Assembly: GCF_016653635.2 (NCBI RefSeq)
Contig: NZ_CP067420.1
Coordinates: 3,011,501 to 3,075,500 of the forward strand
Reading direction: 5' to 3'
From: Skermanella sp. TT6
Lineage (GTDB): Bacteria > Pseudomonadota > Alphaproteobacteria > Azospirillales > Azospirillaceae
DNA: 64,000 bases
The notes under the pieces were generated by a model. It saw only the letters and a program-made list of their open reading frames with translations. It ran no database searches and was not told the origin of the DNA. Below, in pieces: positions 48,741-57,621 of the stretch (position 1 is the first letter of the stretch; each line of letters begins with the position of its first letter). The position numbers were made by a program, and so were the translations under genes.

Positions 48741-51323
48741 TCACTGGGCGCGCGGGTCTCGCTGGAAGCGGATGACGTTCGACGGGCCGCCGGGACCGAG
48801 AAGGTCGGCCAGTACGGCGACGAGGTCCGGCGGCCGGTAGGGCTTGCACAGCCGCGCCACGCCTGCCGGGATCGCCCCGTTCGGCAGGTCGGCATAGCCG
48901 GAAGCCAGGACGATGGGCAGGTCGGGGTACCGGCTCCGCAGCGTCTCGATCAAGTCCAGCCCGGTCATGCCAGGCATCGCGTAATCGGTGATGATCAGGT
49001 CGAAAGGTCCGGCGCTGTCCAGGATCTCCAGCGCGTGATTGCCGTCATGGGCCAACGTGACCGAATGGCCCATATCCTGTAGCACCGCCTCGGCGCCCAT
49101 GCCGACCAGCACGTCGTCCTCCACCAGGAGGACGCGGCACGACGGAGGAGCCGATGCCTCCTCCCGCGCATCGGACAGCAGCGGCTTGATCGGCATGACC
49201 GTTCCCGCCGCCGGCAGCCCGATCGAGATCCGGGTTCCCATGCCGATCTGGGTCAGGATGCGCAGCCAACCGCCCGACTGCACCGCCAGGCCATGGACCA
49301 TGGACAGCCCCAGGCCGGATCCCTTGCCCGGTTCCTTCGTGGTGAAGAACGGTTCGATGCATGACCTGGACGTCCTGTCGTCCATGCCGCAGCCATTGTC
49401 GGCTACAGTCAGGCAGACGAAGCCGGCGCGCGGCTGGCTGGAGTCGTCGCGGTCGGCCGCCTGGTGACGCAGCGAAATGGTCAGGACACCACCCTCGCGC
49501 ATCGCGTCCTTCGCGTTCAGCACGAGGTTGAGCAACGCCAGTTCGAGCTGGTTGGCATCGACCCGGACGTTCGGCAGGCCGTCGGGCAGGTCGAACACCG
49601 TTCGGATGCCGACCCCGACCGACCGCTCCACCAAGTCCCTCATGCCTCCCACGAGGTCGCGCAGATCGACCACCTCGGGCCGCAGGTCCTGTCGGCGGGC
49701 GAAAGCCAGCAGCCGCTGGGTCAGGGTGGTGCCGCGCTCCGCCGCCTGGATCGCGCTGTCGGCGAACTGCCGCAGGCGGTCGTCGTCGGGCAGGCGTTTC
49801 CGGAGAAGGTCCAGGTTGCTGAGGATGACCATCAGCAGATTGTTGAAGTCGTGGGCAACTCCACCGGTCAGTTGGCCCAGCAGCTCGAGCTTCTGGGCTT
49901 CATGGAGCTTCGCCTGCGCCGCCTTCAGGTCGGAGATGTCGCGCCCCTCAGCCACCAGCAGGACGGTCCTGCCATGTTCGTCGGCGACACCCTTCAGCGA
50001 GAAGTCGATCAGGACCCGACGATCGTCCACGCCGGTGATCTCGGCCTCGTAGCGCACGAACTCGCCGCCTGCCGCCCGGGTGATCGCCTGGCGCAGCTTG
50101 TCCACGGCATCGGCGTCCGGACGCCACCACGGTGTTTCCCAGAACGGCATGCCGATCACGTCAGCCTGGCTCAGGCCGCCGAAATCCAGCGCCGCCCGGT
50201 TTATCTCCAGGACCGTCCCGTCGGGCCGGAGCAGGGTTATGTACTGGAACATGGAGTTGAAAATGCCGCGGAAACGCCTTTCCTCCTCCCGCATCCTGTC
50301 GTTCGCCACGCCGAGCTCGCGGGTGCGCTCCTCGACCTGCCCTTCCAGTTGGCGTCCCGACCGGACGAGGGTATCGTTGGAGACCGCGAGTTCCTCGCGC
50401 AGGATGGCCTCGCGCCGGCTCATGCGCAACGATACCGCCGTCAGCGCGGCCAGCCCGCACAGGAGAAGCGCGACCTGCCAGACGCTCTGGTGGAGGCTCT
50501 CGCGGAAAGGAATCAGCGCGCTGGAGACCGGCACGCTGGCGCTGACGATCACCGGCCAGGAAGCATGGCGCCGGAAGGAGAAGATCCGCTCTCCCCCGTC
50601 GAACGGTGACTGCACGCGGAAGGTACCGGAACGCCCGGCGAGAAGCGACCAGAAGGCCGAATGGTCCCTGTAGTTGCGGCCGATCTCCTGGGGCGCCATG
50701 CCGGTGCGGGCAATGACTCCGCCATCGAGGTTCCAGACCATCAACTGGACGCCCGCCCCCAGGTCGCTGGTCAGCGGAACCTGCTCGAAGAAGGTCGGAC
50801 GCATCGAGATCTGGGCGATCCCGTCGAGAGACCCTTCGCTGTCACGAATCGCCCGGGAGTAGGTGAACAGGATTTCCCCGGAGAATCGGCCGATCAGAGC
50901 CTCTCCGATATGGCGGTCCGCTCCGGCCAAATGGTCCTTCAGCCAGGCGCGGTCGGTGAAATCGCCCGACGGCGCCGGGAACTGCGTCGTCAGCAACGCG
51001 GGTACTCCGTTGCGGTCGACCACGAAGATCTGCAGTCCGATGATCCGGCGCGCCAAGTCGGCCAGGTAACGGTGAGGTTCCAGCCGGTGGCGGATTTGCT
51101 CGACGCCGCCCTTCTGCCGGACGTAACGGACGACCTCCAGCGCGATCAGGTCGCTGGCCTCGAAAACCCTGTCGATATATTCCTCGGTCATGCGAGCAAG
51201 ATCGCGGCTCGCAGACTCGGCCCTTGCGAGTTCGCGGTCGTACTCCGACCACAGCCAGACCGCCCGCATACCCACCAAGCTCAGCGCGAAGAACGCCGCC
51301 ATCATCAGGATCAGCAGGTCCAT
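48741..51323 (-). CDS. Hybrid sensor histidine kinase/response regulator
   Basis: An 860-residue membrane hybrid kinase. It has an N-terminal transmembrane helix, a periplasmic dCache-like sensor (about 30-285) and a second transmembrane helix near 290-310. A short coiled coil and a PAS domain (RGIFNSMFQYITLLRPDGTVLEINRAALDF, about 350-470) follow. The HisKA domain with GGVAHDFNNLLMVI, HATPase_c (NLVLNAKDAM, DNGCGMD, GSGLGLSMV) and a C-terminal receiver with phospho-acceptor Asp in DLIITDYAMPG complete it. The HDFNNLL type H-box is common in alphaproteobacteria. It is convergent with Usp. The start is ATG 51323; a TTG five codons upstream is the alternative. The ligand is unknown. Confidence 0.93.
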   Translation of the reverse strand: MDLLILMMAAFFALSLVGMRAVWLWSEYDRELARAESASRDLARMTEEYIDRVFEASDLIALEVVRYVRQKGGVEQIRHRLEPHRYLADLARRIIGLQIFVVDRNGVPALLTTQFPAPSGDFTDRAWLKDHLAGADRHIGEALIGRFSGEILFTYSRAIRDSEGSLDGIAQISMRPTFFEQVPLTSDLGAGVQLMVWNLDGGVIARTGMAPQEIGRNYRDHSAFWSLLAGRSGTFRVQSPFDGGERIFSFRRHASWPVIVSASVPVSSALIPFRESLHQSVWQVALLLCGLAALTAVSLRMSRREAILREELAVSNDTLVRSGRQLEGQVEERTRELGVANDRMREEERRFRGIFNSMFQYITLLRPDGTVLEINRAALDFGGLSQADVIGMPFWETPWWRPDADAVDKLRQAITRAAGGEFVRYEAEITGVDDRRVLIDFSLKGVADEHGRTVLLVAEGRDISDLKAAQAKLHEAQKLELLGQLTGGVAHDFNNLLMVILSNLDLLRKRLPDDDRLRQFADSAIQAAERGTTLTQRLLAFARRQDLRPEVVDLRDLVGGMRDLVERSVGVGIRTVFDLPDGLPNVRVDANQLELALLNLVLNAKDAMREGGVLTISLRHQAADRDDSSQPRAGFVCLTVADNGCGMDDRTSRSCIEPFFTTKEPGKGSGLGLSMVHGLAVQSGGWLRILTQIGMGTRISIGLPAAGTVMPIKPLLSDAREEASAPPSCRVLLVEDDVLVGMGAEAVLQDMGHSVTLAHDGNHALEILDSAGPFDLIITDYAMPGMTGLDLIETLRSRYPDLPIVLASGYADLPNGAIPAGVARLCKPYRPPDLVAVLADLLGPGGPSNVIRFQRDPRAQ

Positions 51324-51432
51324 GCGTCGCCGGATCAAAATTCAGCTACTCCGTTTCGACTGAAATGCTACCTTAGTGATAATACCATCGCATCTCTTCC
51401 GAAGGAACGGATCATAATCATCCGGAGACGTC

Positions 51433-51681
51433 ATGGCTGATTTTGACGCAAGCCTGGCTCATGGCTGGCCGGTGCAAACCGTCGAACCGCCATCGATCCC
51501 GATCGCCGGCCGGCCTCCGTCCGCAGGGCCATCGCCGGCGATGCGCAATACCGGTACGGGACCGAGCATGATGCGGGGAGTTCAAGGGACCTGGGCGGGC
51601 GTTCCGGTCCCGTCCGAACCCGCGGTCAACTCCCCGCCGGGTTTTCGATCGAATCGGCCGCGGTCTTCAGCATCCAGGTGA
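51433..51681 (+). CDS. Doubtful small hypothetical protein
   Basis: An 82-residue frame with GGAG placed well before its ATG, but the sequence is Pro/Ser/Arg-rich with no predicted fold. Its 3' end overlaps a candidate broken gene on the other strand. It may be a disordered peptide or not a gene. Confidence 0.25.
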   Translation: MADFDASLAHGWPVQTVEPPSIPIAGRPPSAGPSPAMRNTGTGPSMMRGVQGTWAGVPVPSEPAVNSPPGFRSNRPRSSASR

Positions 51682-51963
51682 ACCACAGGACGATGCCGAC
51701 GAACTTGCGGCCGTCCTCCATGACATACAGAACGAGATCGGACTCCACATGTCCAACCCGTTCAGGAGCGCCGGGTTGCCGAAGACGACGCTGGCGGCAA
51801 GGAAAGCGACTGCCGACGCAGGCATCATCGGGTTGTCGCGGATCAGGAACCTGAAGAAGGTCATGCCGAACCCCGCCCCCAGCCACCGGGGCGACGTGTC
51901 CTGGCCGACAGTAACGTCCGACGAATTTCTTGAGTTGTTCTCCGTGACAAACGCCGCGGCCAC
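51626..51963 (-). pseudogene. Possible frameshifted small membrane protein
   Basis: Two minus-strand frames join into one plausible protein. The first (from 51963) gives GMTFFRFLIRDNPMMP, then ASAVAFLAASVVFGNPALLNGL, a likely membrane segment. After a shift near 51735-51755 the other frame gives ESDLVLYVMEDGRKFV, then GIVLWFTWMLKTAADSIE, a second likely membrane segment, ending at 51626. Either frame alone becomes Arg/Ser-rich beyond the switch point. I recognise no family. A sequencing error, a true frameshift mutation or two unrelated frames are all possible. Confidence 0.35.
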
Positions 51964-52042
51964 AGTCGTCGGATTTCTTTGTTAACCAATCATGACGGCT
52001 TCGTGACGCTACCGTCAAACTTGTTGGGAAGACGCGCATGCG

Positions 52043-52795
52043 TCAGTACAAATGCTGCCCGCCGGTAACGAAGATCTCCGTTCCGGTCACATAGCTGGAG
52101 GCGGGCGAGCTGAGATAGAAGACCGCCGATGCGACGTCCGCCGGCTGTCCAAGCCGGTGCAGCGGAATGCGGGGGATCAGGATGTCGGTCTCCGGCGACA
52201 GCATCGCGGTCTCGATCTCTCCTGGCGCAACCGCATTGACCCGCACGCCGAGGTCGGCGAACTCCACGGCCATTTCCCGGGTCAACCCGGACAGCGCCGC
52301 CTTCGACGTACTGTAGGCCGAGCCCGCGAAGGGATGGACCGCATGGCCGGCGATCGAGGTGATGTTGACGATCGCGCCCTTGCCCTTGGCGAGCGAGGCG
52401 GCGAAGCCGCGGGCCAGGACGAGCGGCGCGAAGAAGTTCAGCTCGAACACGGAGCGCCAGGCGTTCAGGTCGCCGTTCAGGCAGCCGAGACGTTCCTTGA
52501 TCGGCGTCTTGGGCGATACCCCGGCATTGTTGACCAGCGCATGAAGCGGTCCGCCGCCCAGCACCCGGTTCGCTTCCTTCACGAACTCGGCGCGGCTGTC
52601 CGGGTCACCCAGGTCGGCGGCTATATGGTGGGTCCAGTTGGGATCAGCCTTGCAGTCCTCCGGGATCGTCTCCCTCGAGCAGGTGATCACGCGCCACCCC
52701 TCGTCGCTGAATCGTTGCACGGTGGCGTGGCCGATCCCCCGGCTGGCGCCGGTCAGGATGACGGTCGGTTTCTCGGATGCTGGCGTTTCTGGCAT
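52043..52795 (-). CDS. SDR family oxidoreductase
   Basis: A 250-residue classical short-chain dehydrogenase. The cofactor motif TGASRGIGHATV lies at about 15-26, NNAG near 88, the catalytic Ser in NITSIAGHAVHPFAG, and the Tyr/Lys pair in YSTSKAALSG. The C-terminus has the PGEIETAML and TGGQHLY blocks of FabG-like enzymes. Substrate unknown. The lone ABC ATPase gene ends 77 bp upstream on the same strand, so the two might be co-transcribed. Confidence 0.9.
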   Translation of the reverse strand: MPETPASEKPTVILTGASRGIGHATVQRFSDEGWRVITCSRETIPEDCKADPNWTHHIAADLGDPDSRAEFVKEANRVLGGGPLHALVNNAGVSPKTPIKERLGCLNGDLNAWRSVFELNFFAPLVLARGFAASLAKGKGAIVNITSIAGHAVHPFAGSAYSTSKAALSGLTREMAVEFADLGVRVNAVAPGEIETAMLSPETDILIPRIPLHRLGQPADVASAVFYLSSPASSYVTGTEIFVTGGQHLY

Positions 52796-52872
52796 GGTCT
52801 CACATTACAGCATCGCCTTGAGCGCTGCAAAGCCGGCCAAGCGACCGCGCCGCCCGGGTCCACGTGCATCTT

Positions 52873-53694
52873 CTATCCCAGCAACTGGAATGCCGGTCCG
52901 CCACGCCCCAGCAGTTCGGCGCGATAGGCTTCGACGACGGCCTCGTCTCCCCGGTCGGCGCGCGGCAGCTCGATGGGCAGGTCGGCAAGCACCCGCGTGG
53001 GAGGAGCCGAGAGCAGCACGAGCCGGTCCGCCAACTGGATCGCCTCGCGCAGATTGTGGGTGACGAACAGGACCGTCGTCGGCCGGGCGCTCCACACGTC
53101 AAGCAGCAACAGCCGCAACCGCTGTGCCGTCAGTTCGTCCAGCGACACGAAGGGCTCGTCCATCAGCAGCAGATCCGGCTGGACGACGAAGGCGCGGGCC
53201 AGCGCCGCCCGTCTGGCCATGCCGACCGACAGTCGGCCGGGATACTGGTCCCGTACGCGGGTCAGGTCCATGGCATCGAGCAAGGCCGCGATCCTCGCCT
53301 CGGCCCCCGGATCGCGGTCCGGACCAAGCACCAGTTCCAGATTTTGATGGACGGTGCGCCACGGCAGCAGGCGGGGGTTCTGGAAAACATAGCCGAGGAT
53401 CGGGCGGTCCCGGCCGGCCGCCGTGGGCAACCTCACCCGGCCGCTGAAGTCGCGGTCGAGGCCGGCGACGATGTTCAGCGTGGTCGTCTTGCCGCAGCCG
53501 GACGGACCGACCATCGCCACGAATTCGCCGCGGCGCGCCGCCAGCCGGAACCCGCGCACCGCCTCGTGGGCGGGGGCGTCGCCGACCGCCGGAAACCTCT
53601 TGCTGTCGATCTCGACCAGCAGGTCAGGCAATGCCTCCTGCGCCGAGCCGGACAGAGCATCAGGGCGGGAAGTCCGGGCGAAGGTAATCGACAT
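52873..53694 (-). CDS. ABC transporter ATP-binding protein (NitT/TauT-like)
   Basis: A 273-residue cytoplasmic ATPase of the nitrate/sulfonate/taurine importer subfamily. It has Walker A GPSGCGKTT at about 63-71, a Q-loop QNPRLLPW, Walker B LLLMDEPFVSLD and the H-loop VTHNLREAI. The signature motif reads LSVGMARRAALARAF instead of LSGGQ, so it is degenerate although the downstream helix is normal. No permease or substrate-binding gene is adjacent in the window, so it is an orphan subunit. Confidence 0.88.
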   Translation of the reverse strand: MSITFARTSRPDALSGSAQEALPDLLVEIDSKRFPAVGDAPAHEAVRGFRLAARRGEFVAMVGPSGCGKTTTLNIVAGLDRDFSGRVRLPTAAGRDRPILGYVFQNPRLLPWRTVHQNLELVLGPDRDPGAEARIAALLDAMDLTRVRDQYPGRLSVGMARRAALARAFVVQPDLLLMDEPFVSLDELTAQRLRLLLLDVWSARPTTVLFVTHNLREAIQLADRLVLLSAPPTRVLADLPIELPRADRGDEAVVEAYRAELLGRGGPAFQLLG

Positions 53695-53805
53695 CCAACC
53701 GTACCAGACGAAACCAAGCTTGAACCTTAGCCTTCTGTCGCCTCGCCGCCTATAGCACTATCGTGGCACTGGCGCGACCGTCCCGCCCCGTGATTGCCTG
53801 CATGC

Positions 53806-54405
53806 ATGAAACGGACATGCCGGACCGGGTGCGCCCTCGCGTCGATGATAGCGCTGCTGAGCTGTCTTGTGGCGGCAACGGCCCCCGGAATGGCGGCGGA
53901 CACGCGGCCCGGGTCGGACGTCCCGCCGCCGGACGGCTATCGCCTGGATCGATACCGGGCTCCCGTCCCGTCCCATGTCCCCGGCGCCGCGACCGTCTCC
54001 CTGGAAGAGGCCGAGGCGCTTCACAAGGCCGGGACAGTGCTGTTCATCGACGTCATGAAGGTTCCCAGGGCGGCTTCACCCGGCCTTTCGGGCAAATGGC
54101 TGGTCGCGAAGCCCCATGTCGCGATCGCCGGCAGCACCTGGCTTCCCGAAGTCGGGGAGGGCCGGCCTGATCCCGTCGTCGAAGATTACTTCCGCCGCAA
54201 TCTCGACCGGCTGACCGCGGGCGACAAGGCGGCCGGCCTGCTGTTCTATTGCGTGACCGACTGCTGGATGTCGTGGAACGCCGCGAAGCGGGCGCTATCC
54301 TGGGGGTACACGCGGGTATACTGGTTCCGCGACGGCATCGACGTGTGGCAACAGTTCGAACTGCCGACCGAAATCGTCGATCCGGTGCCCCTGGACGCAG
54401 GTTGA
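53806..54405 (+). CDS. PQQ-associated CXXCW-type rhodanese-like protein
   Basis: A 199-residue secreted protein with an N-terminal signal peptide (CALASMIALLSCLVAATAPG). The core is rhodanese-like. The block YCVTDCWMSWNAAKRALSWGYTRVYWFRDGIDVW matches the 'PQQ-dependent catabolism-associated CXXCW motif protein' family, here with three residues between the cysteines. Those proteins usually occur near PQQ-dependent alcohol dehydrogenase genes, none of which are in this window. The ATG at 53806 was chosen over an upstream TTG. It precedes the ChaN-PDZ gene by 76 bp. Confidence 0.75.
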   Translation: MKRTCRTGCALASMIALLSCLVAATAPGMAADTRPGSDVPPPDGYRLDRYRAPVPSHVPGAATVSLEEAEALHKAGTVLFIDVMKVPRAASPGLSGKWLVAKPHVAIAGSTWLPEVGEGRPDPVVEDYFRRNLDRLTAGDKAAGLLFYCVTDCWMSWNAAKRALSWGYTRVYWFRDGIDVWQQFELPTEIVDPVPLDAG

Positions 54406-54481
54406 CCATGGTCAGCGGATCAGCCGGACCTAAATGTCGGATTCTGCGTACGCGAAGCCCAGCCCGAAAGGAACGACGCTC

Positions 54482-55663
54482 GTGCGAAAACTGATGGCCG
54501 TCGCCGTCCTTCTTTCCGGATGCATGGCGTGGCGGGACGGATCGGCGGAAGCCGCCGGAAACCCGTCCGCCTGTGTTCCCCAAGGGGTCTGGATGGAACC
54601 GGCGGACAAGGCGGCCGGCGACGCGATCGCCGTGCCCGAACTGTTCCGCCGGGCATCCGCGACGCCCGTGGTGCTGCTGGGCGAGCGGCACGACAGCGCG
54701 GAGCATCATCGATGGCAACTGCACACGCTGGCCGGTTTGCACGCCCATCGGCCGGAACTGGTGATCGGGATGGAGATGTTCCCGCGCAGGGTCCAGCCGG
54801 CTCTGGATCGATGGAGCGCCGGCCGGACGACGGAGGAGGAGTTCCTTTCCGAGAGCGACTGGCGCACCGTGTGGGGTTATGACAGCGCGCTGTACATGCC
54901 CATCCTCCAGTTCGCCCGGATGCACCGGATCCCGGTCGTCGCGCTGAACGTCGACCGCGCGCTGACGGCGCGCGTGGGACGGGAAGGCTGGAACAACATC
55001 CCGCCGTCCGGGCGCGAGGGGGTCGGCGATCCGGCCCCGGCGCCCTCCGCCTACACCGAGAAGCTGGCGGAAATCTACTCGGCCCATGGACGCCAACCCG
55101 GAACGGGCGACGTGAGGGAGGATCCGTCCTTCCGCCGCTTCCAGGAGGCACAACTCCTTTGGGACCGCGCCATGGCGGAGGCGATCGCCGACGCCCATCG
55201 CCGCACGGGCGCGACGGTGGTCGGCATCGTCGGCGCGGGCCACTTGGAGGGTCGCCACGGCATCCCGCACCAACTCTCCGACCTCGGCATCGGGAACAGC
55301 ATGGTCCTGTTGCCCTGGAGCGCGGGCATTCCCTGCTCGGAACTCGAGGCCGGCCTTGCCGACGCGGTATTCGGCGTCTCCGACGATCAGGAGGAACAGG
55401 GATCCTGGCGCCCGCGGCTGGGGGTTAGCCTCGCTCCCCAGGAGGAAGGCCTGCGCATCGAATCGGTGGTCGGAAACAGCGTGGCCGAGACCGCCGGGCT
55501 CAGGGCTGGCGACATCATCCTGGCCGCCGCCGGCACGAAGACCAGCGAAGTCGGCAAGTTCATCGACATCGTCAACCGTCAGGCGCCGGGAACATGGCTG
55601 CCGCTCAGCGTGCGACGGGACGGAGCCACCAGGGAGATCGTCGCCAAGTTTCCGGTTTCCTGA
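54482..55663 (+). CDS. ChaN-family lipoprotein with C-terminal PDZ domain
   Basis: A 393-residue probable outer-membrane or periplasmic lipoprotein. The N-terminus has a lipobox LLSGC with Cys at about residue 14 from the GTG start. The body is a ChaN/Cofac_haem_bdg domain (VVLLGERHDSAEHHRWQLHTL, then LVIGMEMFPRRVQPALD and IVGAGHLEGRHGIP); E. coli ChaN is a haem-binding, iron-regulated lipoprotein. Residues from about 300 form a PDZ domain (LGVSLAPQEEGLRIESVVGNSVAETAGLRAGDIILAA). I preferred GTG 54482, which has AAGGAA upstream; an ATG at 54434 would add 16 residues. It may act in haem or iron handling with a protein partner bound by the PDZ domain. Confidence 0.85.
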   Translation: MRKLMAVAVLLSGCMAWRDGSAEAAGNPSACVPQGVWMEPADKAAGDAIAVPELFRRASATPVVLLGERHDSAEHHRWQLHTLAGLHAHRPELVIGMEMFPRRVQPALDRWSAGRTTEEEFLSESDWRTVWGYDSALYMPILQFARMHRIPVVALNVDRALTARVGREGWNNIPPSGREGVGDPAPAPSAYTEKLAEIYSAHGRQPGTGDVREDPSFRRFQEAQLLWDRAMAEAIADAHRRTGATVVGIVGAGHLEGRHGIPHQLSDLGIGNSMVLLPWSAGIPCSELEAGLADAVFGVSDDQEEQGSWRPRLGVSLAPQEEGLRIESVVGNSVAETAGLRAGDIILAAAGTKTSEVGKFIDIVNRQAPGTWLPLSVRRDGATREIVAKFPVS

Positions 55664-55687
55664 AGTCCAGGCGCGAATCTCCCGGGA

Positions 55688-55942
55688 TCACGCCTCCACG
55701 GCCGACTTGGCGGCGTTGGCTTCGCGCAGCTCTTCCCGCGAGCTCCAGACGACCTCCGCGTTGGAGCCGGGCAGCTTCAACAGGACGGCAGCCGGCTTCT
55801 TGCGGCCGGACACCGACTTCGCCGCGTCGATCGCATCGGCCACGGCGTCCCGCTGGCTCAGGTAGGGACCGTGGGATTCCGTCCCATTATCCACGTACCA
55901 TTTGCCGACCCTGGTCGTTACGAAGAATTCGTTGGTAATCAT
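55688..55942 (-). CDS. Small conserved-type protein (DUF2188-like)
   Basis: An 84-residue protein starting MITNEFFVTTRVGKWYVDNG and continuing with a regular strand-turn-helix pattern (GPYLSQRDAVADAIDAAKSV, then PAAVLLKLPGSNAEVVWSSRE). The layout resembles DUF2188-type small proteins, in which a damaged-looking beta-hairpin is followed by a helix and a strand pair. Function is unknown. The start at 55942 has GAGAGAGCGACA upstream. It is convergent with the ChaN-PDZ gene. Confidence 0.6.
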   Translation of the reverse strand: MITNEFFVTTRVGKWYVDNGTESHGPYLSQRDAVADAIDAAKSVSGRKKPAAVLLKLPGSNAEVVWSSREELREANAAKSAVEA

Positions 55943-56248
55943 TGTCGCTCTCTCATATCCGACGACACGTCGCTTCGACAGCTCGGCTCCGTAAACACCA
56001 GTGCAATCCGTCGCCCGGGAATGTCCAGGCAAGGCATTCGAGTGGAAACCGCGCCGCGAACTCCATGCGGATCAACATCCAGGATGCAGCAGACATGGAG
56101 AATACAGTTCTGTCTGTTCGGTTTCGTACATTGGGCGGGTGCATGGAAGAGATTGAATTTTCCGCGGATTTTCCCAAGTTGCGTCCACTACCGTACAGAC
56201 TTGGCCAGGTGACTGTCCCCCTATTCCCGTCGCATAAGGAGAGGACTG
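55943..56248. other. Divergent intergenic region
   Basis: A 306-bp AT-richer interval between two divergent small genes. It presumably holds both promoters. Several short frames run through it on each strand, but none has a convincing start or composition. No palindrome or known operator stands out. Confidence 0.4.
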
Positions 56249-56455
56249 ATGACGGATATGGATCGCGGAGCTTTAAGCCCGCGTCTGGCGGCATTGATGG
56301 AGCGGGCCAAGGCAGCCTTCGAACGGTCGCGGCGTGTCGTAGAAGAGGCGCGGCAGGTCAGGGCGATGGCGGAAGCCAGGCGCTCCGGCGGGTCCGCACA
56401 TGACATGTCTGGAGAGATCGTGACGGACCCGCTGGAAAGCCGCTCCGGCACCTGA
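56249..56455 (+). CDS. Small helical hypothetical protein
   Basis: A 68-residue protein with AAGGAGAGG upstream of its ATG. The core is one long amphipathic helix (RLAALMERAKAAFERSRRVVEEARQVRAMAEARR) followed by a short disordered tail. It resembles small coiled-coil stress or scaffold proteins only in general shape; no family is recognised. Confidence 0.6.
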   Translation: MTDMDRGALSPRLAALMERAKAAFERSRRVVEEARQVRAMAEARRSGGSAHDMSGEIVTDPLESRSGT

Positions 56456-56659
56456 TCCTTCGCCGGTACCTCATCTCCCGATCCAACCGACCCATCCAGC
56501 GGCTCCCATCCAGCGGCCGGACATGCGCCGGCGGTGGATCGGCCACGGCGTACGTTGAACAACCGACGACATCGAACTAATGTCCCGTCCTCGATGTGAT
56601 GTCGTGCCCAGGGCCATGCTCCATGGCGATGACCGGGTCGTGTATTGGGAGAAGGAAGC

Positions 56660-57592
56660 ATGTCCACCGAAAATGGCTATCCGCGCGACATGATCGGCTA
56701 TGGCGCCCAGGTGCCGGATGCACAGTGGCCCAACCGCGCCCGCATCGCCGTCCAGTTCGTCATGAACTATGAAGAAGGCGGCGAGAACAACATCCTGCAC
56801 GGCGATGCCGCGTCGGAAGCGTTCCTGTCGGAAATCGTGGGCGCCCAGGCTCTCCAAGGCGTCCGGCACATCAACATGGAATCGATCTACGAGTATGGCA
56901 GCCGTGCCGGCTTCTGGCGGCTGATGCGGATCTTCGGCGAGCGGCGCCTGCCCTTGACGGTATTCGGCGTCGCCATGGCGATGGCACGCAACCCCGAGGC
57001 GGTCGCCGCCATGACGGAGGCGGGGCATGAGATCGCAACCCACGGCTGGCGCTGGATCGATTACCAGTACATCAGCGAGGATGTCGAACGCGACCATATG
57101 CGGCGCGCGATCGAGATACAGACGGAGCTGACCGGAAGCCGGCCGCTGGGCTGGTATCTCGGCCGCTGCAGCCCCAACACGAGGCGGCTGGTGGTCGAGG
57201 AAGGCGGCTTCGTCTACGATGCCGACAGCTATGCCGACGACCTGCCCTATTGGGACGACAGCCATGGCAAGCCGCAGCTGATCGTTCCCTATACGCTGGA
57301 CGCCAACGACATGCGGTTCGCCACGTCCCAGGGGTTCAATTCCGGCGACCAGTTCTTCAGCTATCTCAAGGACAGCTTCGACGTCCTTTATGCCGAGGGC
57401 GCCAAGACGCCGAAGATGATGTCCGTCGGACTGCATTGCCGCCTCGTCGGACGTCCCGGCCGCGCCGCCGCCCTGGCGCGTTTCCTGGATTATATCCAGA
57501 GCCACGACCGCGTCTGGATCTGCCGCCGGATCGATATCGCGAACCATTGGCGCGAGCAGCACCCGTACCGTCCCCGGCCGCGCAACGGCTGA
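56660..57592 (+). CDS. puuE: Polysaccharide deacetylase / PuuE-type allantoinase
   Basis: A 310-residue NodB-like deacetylase-fold protein of the PuuE family. YPRDMIGYGAQVPDAQWPNRARIAVQFVMNYEEG at the N-terminus and ESIYEYGSRAGFWRLMRIF are the diagnostic blocks. EIATHGWRWIDYQ carries the His expected near the active site. PuuE allantoinases open the allantoin ring without the metal binuclear centre of classical allantoinase. No ureide-pathway neighbours are visible, so the reaction is assigned from family alone. GAAGGAAG directly precedes the ATG at 56660. Confidence 0.85.
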   Translation: MSTENGYPRDMIGYGAQVPDAQWPNRARIAVQFVMNYEEGGENNILHGDAASEAFLSEIVGAQALQGVRHINMESIYEYGSRAGFWRLMRIFGERRLPLTVFGVAMAMARNPEAVAAMTEAGHEIATHGWRWIDYQYISEDVERDHMRRAIEIQTELTGSRPLGWYLGRCSPNTRRLVVEEGGFVYDADSYADDLPYWDDSHGKPQLIVPYTLDANDMRFATSQGFNSGDQFFSYLKDSFDVLYAEGAKTPKMMSVGLHCRLVGRPGRAAALARFLDYIQSHDRVWICRRIDIANHWREQHPYRPRPRNG

Positions 57593-57621
57593 GCGCCGCC
57601 GACACAAGGAGACAAGCCACG

